NCBI GenBank assembly: GCA_000814665.1
Contig: JWIH01000012.1
Location: 62,001 to 126,000 of the forward strand
Direction of reading: 5' to 3'
Length of the DNA: 64,000 nucleotides
Source: Pseudoalteromonas flavipulchra NCIMB 2033 = ATCC BAA-314
GTDB lineage: Bacteria > Pseudomonadota > Gammaproteobacteria > Enterobacterales > Alteromonadaceae
Below, piece by piece: positions 56,486 through 64,000 of the stretch. The position numbers and the translations under genes are program-made. Each line of letters begins with the position of its first letter. The stretch's first letter is position 1. The notes beneath the pieces are model-generated. The model was not told the DNA's origin. It ran no database searches and saw only the letters and a list, made by a program, of their open reading frames with translations.

Positions 56486-57211
56486 ATGGCACCGGCACCT
56501 AAATATGATAAAGAAACCCAGCAACGCATGATTTTAAACGCTGCGGAACAATGCATTAATGAGTCTTCAGTCACTGACTTTACAATGGCAAAGGTCTCTT
56601 TGCTTGCAGGATTGTCTATGGGCTCAATCTATAAATTTGTGCAGACTAAAGAAGATCTAGTAATGGCGCTGGCCTACGAGTCTTTTACCCATACATCCAG
56701 TGTTTTTAAGCAAGTGTTGTCCTTACCACTTAGCACGCCAGAACGCATGCTCGCAGTGTGTCTTATCTCGCCACAAAAGCTTAAACGCTTCTCTTTTGAT
56801 TATGAATTACAGTCCTACTCCACCAATGAGGCGGTGATCAAAAGGGCTTCTGAGTTTTGGACCAATAAAATTATCGAATCCTGTGGTGGTTGTGAAAACG
56901 TGTTTAAACAAGCGCTAATTGATGGCATTGAAGCAGGTGAGTTGCAAGCTACACCAGATCTACACGACATGATAGAAGAAATCATCATCACCGGATGGGC
57001 GCTTACCGTAGGATATGAGCAAGTACTGCGCTTGCAACAAACTAAGCAAATTGTTGAGGGCACGGCTTCATTGCTCGCACCACTTGAGCTTAATGACCCT
57101 GTTATTCGCAGTACCGTGCGATTACTTAACAGTTATCCATGGCAACAGCCTATCACTCAAGATTCGCTGGTACGCATAGAGAAAGAATTGCAAGCGCTCG
57201 AGCTTCGTTAA
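56486..57211 (+). CDS. TetR family regulator of the RND efflux operon
   Basis: This 241-residue regulator has a TetR helix-turn-helix at about 11-58: MILNAAEQCINESSVTDFTM, VSLLAGLSMGSIYKFVQTKE, DLVMALAY. The C-terminal domain is helical, and its ligand is unknown. The start follows AAGGAGAAACG. It lies 15 bases upstream of the adaptor gene and behind a 37-bp palindrome, a typical self-repressing arrangement. Confidence 0.9.
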   Translation: MAPAPKYDKETQQRMILNAAEQCINESSVTDFTMAKVSLLAGLSMGSIYKFVQTKEDLVMALAYESFTHTSSVFKQVLSLPLSTPERMLAVCLISPQKLKRFSFDYELQSYSTNEAVIKRASEFWTNKIIESCGGCENVFKQALIDGIEAGELQATPDLHDMIEEIIITGWALTVGYEQVLRLQQTKQIVEGTASLLAPLELNDPVIRSTVRLLNSYPWQQPITQDSLVRIEKELQALELR

Positions 57212-57226
57212 CTTAAGGAAATCACA

Positions 57227-58327
57227 ATGAACATCAAACGTTGGCTTATGGCCGTTGTCATCATTCTCATCGTTATTATCAGCCTTGGTTTTGTGAAGTT
57301 TACACAAATCCAAGCGGCAATCGCCTTTGGGGAGTCTTTTCCGGAGCCTTCGGCTTCGGTAAAAAGCACATATGTATCAACCACTGAGCATATTAAATCG
57401 GTTAAGGTTGTAGGTCAGCTCCATGCCAAGCGCACCGTCACTATTAGTAACGAGTATCCTGGTCTTATCACTTACGTCGGTTTTCAGCCCGGTGAGCAAG
57501 TAGCAGCGAACCAAGTATTACTGCGCCTAGATAGCAGCATTGATGAGGCGAATCTATTAGCGGCTAAAGCTCGAGTAAAGCTTGCTAAATCAACCTATCA
57601 ACGGGTTGCCAAATTACTAGAACAAAAACGGATCAGCCCAGATGAGGTGGACAAAGCCGAAGCCGAGGTGGCAATTAATCAGGCAGACGTAAAACGACTA
57701 ACCACATTAATCGAGAAAAAAACCATTCGTGCACCTTACCCGGGTCAAACGGGGTTAGAGCAATATCAGGTTGGTCAATTACTTGATGCCAATAGCGAAA
57801 TCACTTTCTTGGTTGGGTTAGACGACAGCATTTGGGTGGATTTCAAAATTCCACAAACCTTACCACAACCTACCATAGGCGAAGACGTTAGCGTGGCAAT
57901 TTCTAATGCCAGCAGCCAAAAGCCTGCTCGCGTATCAGCCAAAATGCCAATGGTCGATGTCGCATCGCGTCAACAAAGTTATCGCGCTGAGCTACAAAAC
58001 AGCGATGGCACACTCAGCCACAATCAAATGGTGTTAGTCAATGTACCAACCGAGATTGTGAGCGCCGCAGTAGTGCCAACCAATGCGATTACGCGCAATC
58101 ACTTTGGCGAATTTGTTTATGTACTTGAAAAGGACAACAGCCAAAATTGGCGGGCAAAACCGGTAAAAATCACATTAGGCGATAAGGTCAACGATCAGCA
58201 ACTTGTACTATCTGGCCTGCGTGGTGGTGAATTTATTGCTGCTGAAGGCGCATTTAAGCTACAAGAAAACTTACTGGTTTATACCGATCAGGTTGCCGCT
58301 GTTGATGGCAATAACGGAGGCCAGTAA
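57227..58327 (+). CDS. RND efflux periplasmic adaptor (membrane fusion protein)
   Basis: This 366-residue adaptor has an N-terminal membrane anchor (residues 7-26), barrel-sandwich halves (SNEYPGLITYVGFQPGEQVA and IRAPYPGQTGLEQYQVGQLL), a hairpin (about 100-155) and a beta-barrel domain. It couples to the downstream pump, whose ATG overlaps this gene's stop by one base (TAATG). It belongs to the same broad type as the adaptor at 5.4 kb, although the two differ clearly in sequence. Confidence 0.9.
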   Translation: MNIKRWLMAVVIILIVIISLGFVKFTQIQAAIAFGESFPEPSASVKSTYVSTTEHIKSVKVVGQLHAKRTVTISNEYPGLITYVGFQPGEQVAANQVLLRLDSSIDEANLLAAKARVKLAKSTYQRVAKLLEQKRISPDEVDKAEAEVAINQADVKRLTTLIEKKTIRAPYPGQTGLEQYQVGQLLDANSEITFLVGLDDSIWVDFKIPQTLPQPTIGEDVSVAISNASSQKPARVSAKMPMVDVASRQQSYRAELQNSDGTLSHNQMVLVNVPTEIVSAAVVPTNAITRNHFGEFVYVLEKDNSQNWRAKPVKITLGDKVNDQQLVLSGLRGGEFIAAEGAFKLQENLLVYTDQVAAVDGNNGGQ

Positions 58328-61300
58328 TGAGCGCATTACACGAAAATAAGCCGTCTATCATGGATATTTTTGTTAACCGGCCGGTACTAGCGATCGTGGT
58401 GTCATTGCTTATTGTACTAGCGGGTTTTAATGCCGCCCGAGATATATCGGTGCAGCAATATCCAAAAATAGAAAGTGCCTCACTGGTGATCAACACTGTC
58501 TATACGGGCGCTGCCGCAGACGTCGTAAAAGGCTATGTTACTGAGCCTATCGAGCGAGTGGCCTCTACCGTTCCGGGTGTCGACTATGTAGACTCGATAA
58601 CTACCTCGGGACTTAGCAAAGTTACCGCTTGGCTTGAACTTAATCACAGTACCACCGACGCCTTGGCTGAGCTGACTACCCGATTAAACCAGATTAAATT
58701 TGAGTTACCCAGCGGAGCGGAAGATCCAGCCATTCAAATCGTACGTGCCGACAGCCCATATGCGGTATTCTATCTCGATGTGGAATCTCAAGGTCTGCCA
58801 CGTAATAACGTGAGCGATTATTTGATCCGTAATGTTGTCCCTTCTATGTCTGATATTCCCGGTGTACAAAAAGTGACACTGGAAGGTGGCCGCGATCCAG
58901 CAATGCGAATTTGGCTTGATACCGAAAAACTCGCTATCTATGGCGTAAGTGCTAGCGATGTATTTGCCGCGCTACAAGCAAACAACACCATTGCCACCTT
59001 AGGTTACAGTGAAAATAACAGACAACGCATTGACCTGATGGCCAATACTTCTCTAAAAACGGTAGCAGATTTTAACAACCTAGTGGTAAAAGAAATCGAT
59101 GGCACGCAACTCCAGCTTGGTAACATCGCCACGGTAGAACTCGGTGAAGCCGAAGGCATGGTAACTGCACGCCTTGATGACCACGATACGGTATTCTTAG
59201 CGGTGTGGGCATTACCAGGTGCCAATGAAATCGATATTGGTGATGCCCTGTATAAAAAGATTGATGAGATAAATACCATCTTACCCGACGGCATGCATTT
59301 AAGAATTGGCTACGATGGCACGCTTTATATGCGTGATTCCATAAAAGAAATTTTCACCACGCTTGGGGAAACCGTCCTACTCGTAGGAATTGTTGTACTC
59401 GCCATGATGGGCTCGTTTAGAACCGCCATGGTGCCGCTGGTTACCATTCCTATCTCGATTTTAGGCGCAATCGCGGTGATCTCAGCAATGGGCTTTTCAC
59501 TCAACCTACTGACTATTTTGGCTATCGTGCTTTCTGTTGGTTTAGTGGTGGATGATGCCATCGTGGTGGTTGAAAACGTTGCGCGCCATATGCGCGAAGG
59601 CAAACCCAGATTACAAGCGGCACTTATCAGTTCACGTCAATTACTCGTCCCAATAATTGCCATGACGCTGACCCTTGCTGCAGTCTACGCGCCAATCGGA
59701 TTTTTAACAGGTTTAACGGGGTTCTTATTCAGAGAGTTCGCGTTCACCTTAGCCATTGCGGTATTAATTTCTGGACTAGTTGCTATTACCTTATCGCCCA
59801 TCATGAGTGCTTACGTTAATCCCGAAGGCGGTAAAGAAGGTAAATTAACGCAAAAGGTCAATGGCTATTTTGATCGATTACAAGCGTTCTACTTTCGAGC
59901 GCTAGATACCTTGTTTAAGTGGCGCCCACAGGTCTTTTTTGTCGCTATCGTGTTCTCTTTATTGTCGGTGCCGTTTTACCTGTTATCACAAAAAGAGCTA
60001 GCCCCTATCGAAGATCAAAGCAGTATCCAAGTCGTAGTGGAAGCACCACCTGAGTCTTCTCAAGCTTATACGTCAGCGAAAATGAATGACACTGCCGAGG
60101 TCATGAACGCCACTGAAGGCGCTGAGTTTACTTGGCAGATTATTACGGCGGCAGCAGGTTTTGGTGGTGTAGAGCTTGCACCATTTGATGAGCGAGAAAA
60201 TTCAGTACACGACTTACTATACGATCTATACGGCCGGTTAGGCAGCGTGACTGGGCTAAGTTTATTTCCTATTTTACCAGCATCGCTTCCTACCGCAGGG
60301 CAGTTTGACGTTGAAGTAGTATTCCGTGCCAGTGACGACCCAACCGCGATGAAGCAGTACGCCGATGAGATTATTCAACGCGCCACCGCCAGTGGCAGCT
60401 TTATGTTCGTCAATACCGACCTAAAAATCGACCTGCCGCAAGCCGAGCTTGAAATCGACCGAGAGCTGGTTGCAGACTTAGGTCTCAGTTTGTCGTCGGT
60501 AAACGAGCAACTTAGTATTTATATGTCGAATAATTTTGCCAACTACTTCAACAAAGAAGGTAAAGCCTACCGCGTCATTCCCATTGTGGGCGATGGCGAA
60601 AGGTACAATCCTGAGAACATTCTTAATATGCAAGTAAGAACCGATGCTGGCGATCTTATTCCGATTTCAGCGTTTGCTACCTTGCGCACCTTTACAAGCC
60701 CCAGAGTGCTTGGCTCATTCAACCAGCAAAACTCGTTTAGAATATTGGCAGGCACACTACCACACATTACCAAAGAGCAAGCGCTCACACAGGTAGAGGA
60801 AATTGCAGCAGACGTTTTACCTAGCCACTACTCAATTGACTACGCTGGCGAATCAAGACAACTAAGAAAAGAAGGCAATACCATGGTTGGCGTACTTTTG
60901 TTTGCCATGATAGTGGTGTTTTTCTTACTGACTATCCAGTTCAACAGCTTTAGAGATCCGCTCGTGGTACTACTCGGCTGCGCACCGCTGGCACTCGCAG
61001 GTGCATTGATGCTACCGTTTTTATCACTCACGACAGTCAACATTTACAGCCAAATCGGCCTAATCACGCTCATCGGCTTAATAGCCAAAAATGGCATCTT
61101 GATTGTTGAATTTGCGAACCATTTACAGCTTGAAGGTAAATCGAAATTTGAGGCGGTAAAAGGGGCTGCGGCCACACGACTTAGACCCATCCTAATGACT
61201 ACAGGTGCAACCGTGCTTGGTCACTTCCCGTTGGTCTTGGTAACCGGCGCAGGCGCAGAAGCGCGCAACAGCATAGGTATTATCTTAGTCGCAGGTATGC

Positions 61301-61434
61301 TCATCGGTACTTTCTTCACTTTGATTGTCTTACCGCTGCTTTATGAAAAGCTAGCCAGCGATCACCGTGGCGAAGCCGAAACTATTGAAACCTATCCTGA
61401 AGCACCGTTAGTAGGCAAAGTCAGTATGACGTGA
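58327..61434 (+). CDS. RND multidrug efflux transporter (HAE1/AcrB family)
   Basis: This 1035-residue pump shows NRPVLAIVVSLLIVLAGF in TM1, IVLSVGLVVDDAIVVVENVA in TM4 with the Asp pair, GLIAKNGILIVEFANHL in TM10 with the Lys, and two large periplasmic loops. It is the last gene of the tetR-MFP-RND operon and ends at a strong terminator. No outer-membrane channel gene is linked. Substrate unknown; regulation by the adjacent TetR protein is likely. Confidence 0.93.
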   Translation: MSALHENKPSIMDIFVNRPVLAIVVSLLIVLAGFNAARDISVQQYPKIESASLVINTVYTGAAADVVKGYVTEPIERVASTVPGVDYVDSITTSGLSKVTAWLELNHSTTDALAELTTRLNQIKFELPSGAEDPAIQIVRADSPYAVFYLDVESQGLPRNNVSDYLIRNVVPSMSDIPGVQKVTLEGGRDPAMRIWLDTEKLAIYGVSASDVFAALQANNTIATLGYSENNRQRIDLMANTSLKTVADFNNLVVKEIDGTQLQLGNIATVELGEAEGMVTARLDDHDTVFLAVWALPGANEIDIGDALYKKIDEINTILPDGMHLRIGYDGTLYMRDSIKEIFTTLGETVLLVGIVVLAMMGSFRTAMVPLVTIPISILGAIAVISAMGFSLNLLTILAIVLSVGLVVDDAIVVVENVARHMREGKPRLQAALISSRQLLVPIIAMTLTLAAVYAPIGFLTGLTGFLFREFAFTLAIAVLISGLVAITLSPIMSAYVNPEGGKEGKLTQKVNGYFDRLQAFYFRALDTLFKWRPQVFFVAIVFSLLSVPFYLLSQKELAPIEDQSSIQVVVEAPPESSQAYTSAKMNDTAEVMNATEGAEFTWQIITAAAGFGGVELAPFDERENSVHDLLYDLYGRLGSVTGLSLFPILPASLPTAGQFDVEVVFRASDDPTAMKQYADEIIQRATASGSFMFVNTDLKIDLPQAELEIDRELVADLGLSLSSVNEQLSIYMSNNFANYFNKEGKAYRVIPIVGDGERYNPENILNMQVRTDAGDLIPISAFATLRTFTSPRVLGSFNQQNSFRILAGTLPHITKEQALTQVEEIAADVLPSHYSIDYAGESRQLRKEGNTMVGVLLFAMIVVFFLLTIQFNSFRDPLVVLLGCAPLALAGALMLPFLSLTTVNIYSQIGLITLIGLIAKNGILIVEFANHLQLEGKSKFEAVKGAAATRLRPILMTTGATVLGHFPLVLVTGAGAEARNSIGIILVAGMLIGTFFTLIVLPLLYEKLASDHRGEAETIETYPEAPLVGKVSMT

Positions 61435-61449
61435 TAACTGGCTAACAAT

Positions 61450-61486
61450 AAAAAGGACACTAAGTGCCATACTTAGTGTCCTTTTT
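61450..61486 (+). terminator. Rho-independent terminator of the RND operon
   Basis: AAAAAGGACACTAAGT (61450-61465) pairs perfectly with ACTTAGTGTCCTTTTT (61471-61486) around a five-base loop. A and T runs would let it work from either side. Confidence 0.93.
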
Positions 61487-61489
61487 AAT

Positions 61490-61831
61490 TGGTAAAACCT
61501 TTCTTTTGATAAGCTACAATTAATAGCCGCTTTTGAGCGTGATTTGGGCTTAGTTTTTTAGATTCTAGATGAAGACAATAATTAGCTGCAAGCTGCATAA
61601 AACTCCTCGCAATTTTAGCTTTTTTTCGATTCTAAATAGAGACGTTTAGGCGCGCCTATTTAGGCCGCTGATAATATGAGATTAGAACCTATTATATGGT
61701 TTGGAAATTCTGATTAGGGAGTGGGAATTTAAAAAGGGACAGGAAAGCCATAATAAACAGGTTCTCTAAGCAATTTTGACTACAACTAATGTTTAAAAAC
61801 AAATTAATTAACGCCTAGTAATCTCTTTGGA
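61490..61831. other. AT-rich non-coding stretch at a likely island boundary
   Basis: No gene is seen. Short direct repeats occur: GATTCTAGATGAAGAC (61561-61576) and GATTCTAAATAGAGAC (61628-61643), each after a run of six or more T, 67 bases apart; and related CTACAATTAATAGC (61514), GACAATAATTAGC (61574) and GCAATTTTAGC (61609). Spaced repeats of this size would suit TnsB-type binding sites at one end of a Tn7-like element, given the TnsD-like gene at the right edge, but I could not identify a terminal 5'-TGT or a target duplication. Confidence 0.3.
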
Positions 61832-63064
61832 CTAAATTAATTCACTTTTAATTAAAGTTTCATCCAAAGCACGCAAAGGTAATGAGGGCATACAATGATT
61901 AACATTGAAGAACTTTTCCGTGTTTGTTGCATAACTTGTTACAACGTATCCGTGTTCATTATATAACTCCCTATAATATAAGGACCTACCTGATTTTTGC
62001 AATGTATCAAATAGAACATCTAATTGTTCATTAGCCTTCAATTCCATTAGTTTTTTAGTCTTTATATCTGAACATTCAAATGAAATATTTTGAAGTGGTA
62101 ATGTATCAACATCTAGAAAAAACACTGCCGCTAATGCAGGGTACTCTTCAATAACATATTGGATTTTTTCTTCTGCAATATCGGGTCTTGTAGAATCTAC
62201 CATTTGCAAACACTCTGTTAGGCTTCTATAAAGAGCTACGTGCGGATTAAGGGAACACCCAGCCCCCCATTTAGGTAGGAACTCCCTAGAACTGGGGTTA
62301 TGACACATTGTTAAAAACCAACTAATATTGTCGGAATTAGTTAGAGTTATAGTAGTAACATCCAAGTCAACACTCCTCTCCTTTATTGTTGAGTATATTT
62401 TTTTAGACTCCAAAGGAAATGATGCTGGATTTACAATTGAAAAGTGGGCGTCAGAATCTATACCTAGAAGATTTAAGTAAAGCAACGACGTGTAATGTCT
62501 CTCCAAAAGCTCTAGTGTACCATGAAGAATTGCATCTATTTTAGTTGCACCAAAAGCTGTTCCTGATGTAGTTGAGTATTTAGTAAAAAACTCCTCCGCT
62601 TCAGACAACTCAGCCTTGTTATTGTAATAATTATGATTCACAAGGCAGTGAGGTATATAAACTTCTTTATCAAATTCGCTATATGCATCAAATTTTACAA
62701 ATTCTAATTCGTCAAATCCATTTAACTTTGATGCATGATCTAACAATGTATCAAAGTTGTAGTTTTTACATTGACCAAAGTAAATTTGTTTTTTTTCACA
62801 ACAGTCCAAAACTAAAAGTAAGTGCTCGATACACTCACCGTAAGCACCAATTTTAGAATTACATCCTTTTCCAAGCCCGTAAGTTAATTCTTTACCAGCA
62901 GCCGTTTCTGCATAACAATAATCCACATAGTTTTCTCTATATGTTTTTAGTTCTATACCATAAGTTGACTGGATCGAATTACATACAAGTTGAATTAATT
63001 CTTTTGTTCTTTTAGGCAATATGGATCTTTCATATTGAGCGATACTTTCGTTGTTACAAGACAT
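61832..63064 (-). CDS. YcaO-domain protein (ATP-dependent amide activation)
   Basis: This 410-residue protein carries the three YcaO ATP/Mg motifs: LGKGCNSKIGAYGECIEHLL near 82-101, SGTAFGATKIDAILHGTLEL then LERH near 185-208, and GAGCSLNPHVALYRSLTECL then Q near 280-301. YcaO enzymes phosphorylate peptide amide oxygens to make azoline rings, thioamides or amidines; partnerless ones exist. The start at 63064 follows AGGGA by seven bases; earlier in-frame starts are less likely. The end has MPSLPL but not the full PxPxP tail of azoline cyclodehydratases. It lies 10 bases after the NTF2-like gene. Composition is distinctly AT-rich. Confidence 0.85.
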   Translation of the reverse strand: MSCNNESIAQYERSILPKRTKELIQLVCNSIQSTYGIELKTYRENYVDYCYAETAAGKELTYGLGKGCNSKIGAYGECIEHLLLVLDCCEKKQIYFGQCKNYNFDTLLDHASKLNGFDELEFVKFDAYSEFDKEVYIPHCLVNHNYYNNKAELSEAEEFFTKYSTTSGTAFGATKIDAILHGTLELLERHYTSLLYLNLLGIDSDAHFSIVNPASFPLESKKIYSTIKERSVDLDVTTITLTNSDNISWFLTMCHNPSSREFLPKWGAGCSLNPHVALYRSLTECLQMVDSTRPDIAEEKIQYVIEEYPALAAVFFLDVDTLPLQNISFECSDIKTKKLMELKANEQLDVLFDTLQKSGRSLYYRELYNEHGYVVTSYATNTEKFFNVNHCMPSLPLRALDETLIKSELI

Positions 63065-63074
63065 AAACATATCC

Positions 63075-63614
63075 CTATAGAGTCGGACCACCACTATCTG
63101 ATATTAACTTCCAGCCATCTTTTGTTTTACTCCATGTTTCGCTTATTTGACCACATTCAACAACTCGATTGTTATCGCTACCAAAGAAATCCCAAGTGTA
63201 CTCATATACAATTATTGAAGTATTATTAGATTTATTAACCGCAAGCGGGTTAATACGAACATAATTTGTAGCGCGCCTTTCCGCACCTATTTGTGTAAAC
63301 AAAACCGCCGCCTCTTTCGTTACAACTGAACCGTCAGGGCCAAAGGTTCCAATGAAATCATTTGAAATGACCTCATCAGAATCGTCTTTTTGTCCAATCA
63401 CAGACTCCCACAGTTTAGTGAAAGCAGAAACTAAATCAGGATCTAACGACTTTAAGCTTTCTTGATGAACAATTACTTTAGTAGTCAACCGATCAAAAAA
63501 ACTTTTTTCAACAAAAGTCATCCCACCCATTTCTGAAGAGGGTGAGTTTTCTACATCATTTGAAACGAATAGTGCTCTGGCTTTATGGTCATGTTTTCCA
63601 TGTCTTCTTCCCAT
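63075..63614 (-). CDS. NTF2-like (SnoaL/DUF4440-type) protein upstream of YcaO
   Basis: This 179-residue protein starts at 63614 (AGGAAAA before ATG). Residues 1-30 are a His/Lys/Arg-rich segment (MGRRHGKHDHKARALFVSND) followed by SSEMGG. Residues about 60-175 have an NTF2-like fold pattern: VSAFTKLWESVIGQKDDSDE, FIGTFGPDGSVVTKEAAVLF, TSIIVYEYTWDFFG and ISETWSKTKDGWKLISDSGG. It is directly upstream of ycaO (10 bases) and probably acts with it. It could be a binding partner, an enzyme or an unusual substrate protein; which is unknown. I recognise the fold, not a named family. Confidence 0.6.
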   Translation of the reverse strand: MGRRHGKHDHKARALFVSNDVENSPSSEMGGMTFVEKSFFDRLTTKVIVHQESLKSLDPDLVSAFTKLWESVIGQKDDSDEVISNDFIGTFGPDGSVVTKEAAVLFTQIGAERRATNYVRINPLAVNKSNNTSIIVYEYTWDFFGSDNNRVVECGQISETWSKTKDGWKLISDSGGPTL

Positions 63615-63815
63615 CTGAATTTTCCTATTTGCTTTGTTGAGTATATTTTTGATTGATTTATGAACAACCAGTATGGTTTTCACATTAAAAAAATTCAAAT
63701 TTTTTTTAAGACAATTACTTAAAGTTAGAAATGAGCACTCCGTTAAAGCCAGCCTAAACTAAAAAAAGACTGTCAGGTTTGATTGAGTCCTATTAATCGA
63801 AACAAATAGATCAAG

Positions 63816-64000
63816 TTAAAAATTATTCAACATACCTTGTTCGGCAAGAAGCAAAGCTGATCGAGGTAACTCAGAAAGTTTACTCCTTAGGTAACCATGA
63901 TCATTGACCAACCTTCCTATTTCTGTAATTGACATTGAAGACAAATCGCCTAAGTTTCTAATGCTTTCTGCAATCCGCAGATCTTCTTTTTCCCAATCCT
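63816..64000 (-). CDS. TnsD/TniQ-like transposition protein, C-terminal fragment (5' end outside window)
   Basis: The last 60 codons of a minus-strand gene begin at the right edge and end with TAA at 63816. The peptide starts DWEKEDLRIAESIRNLGDLS and continues SITEIGRL, YLRSKLSELPRSALLL. The pattern Asp-Trp-x3-Asp, then a Thr-x-x-Gly-Arg helix-turn-helix and a KLxxLPxSxxLL helix, is what I know from the C-terminal region of Tn7 TnsD, the target-site selector. If so, tnsC/B/A lie beyond the right edge and the YcaO genes are in the cargo position downstream. The fragment is short, so the call is tentative. Confidence 0.5.
   Translation of the reverse strand, partial: DWEKEDLRIAESIRNLGDLSSMSITEIGRLVNDHGYLRSKLSELPRSALLLAEQGMLNNF

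Overview
The window reads as a chromosomal segment of a marine gammaproteobacterium, most probably Pseudoalteromonas or a close relative. The reasons are the argCBFGH operon ending in an ArgH-ArgA fusion with a divergent argE, the 367-codon PurC type, the gmk-rpoZ-spoT and trmH-recG blocks, asnA/asnC, a B12-riboswitch-controlled btuB, many envelope and efflux genes, and moderately AT-rich DNA. I see no tRNA, rRNA, CRISPR array or prophage module.

Layout. 1-5.2 kb: tail of an SDR dehydrogenase, an amidohydrolase, a YggN-like periplasmic protein and a minus-strand run of DUF1566-type surface proteins with two small unknowns. 5.4-10.1 kb: RND efflux pair and msrA. 10.1-13.7 kb: unknown secreted protein, a small TA-flanked MITE, btuB and its cobalamin riboswitch. 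13.7-20.4 kb: yajQ, VanZ-like, panE-like, thiI, a TetR regulator, coaD, a Wzi-like outer-membrane protein. 20.4-21.65 kb: an AT-rich insert with a 52-aa peptide and two paralogous membrane proteins. 21.8-29 kb: arginine biosynthesis under a clear ARG box. 29-34 kb: metalloprotease, fbp, sulfurtransferase, a cytidylyltransferase. 34-39.3 kb: a triple-repeat secreted protein and a tightly overlapped operon (cupredoxin-like protein, GGDEF-EAL protein, DUF3034 outer-membrane protein, lipoprotein globin). 39.3-43.2 kb: purC and an ABC exporter-like pair with a His-Glu repeat plus DUF3299. 43.3-45.6 kb: an AT-rich accessory islet with a frameshifted small gene, an XRE regulator, two homologous GG-motif peptides, a multi-TM protein and an 8-Cys GG peptide. 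45.6-55.3 kb: heme oxygenase, ridA, spoT, rpoZ, gmk, a seven-copy REP-like array, asnA, asnC, trmH, recG and a second REP-like array. 55.6-61.4 kb: an alpha/beta hydrolase and a TetR-MFP-RND efflux operon with a perfect palindromic operator. 61.5-64 kb: a low-GC island with a YcaO enzyme, an NTF2-like protein and the C-terminus of what looks like a Tn7-type TnsD/TniQ protein running off the right edge.

Most interesting: (i) the two unlinked loci that pair a short GG- or SG-motif peptide with a roughly 170-230-aa multi-TM protein, one of them next to a Cys-rich GG-leader peptide, which look like an uncharacterised peptide/membrane-protein system; and (ii) the YcaO plus NTF2-like gene pair directly downstream of a TnsD-like gene, as expected for cargo of a Tn7-like element. 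Both interpretations rest on reading the sequence; no database search was possible.
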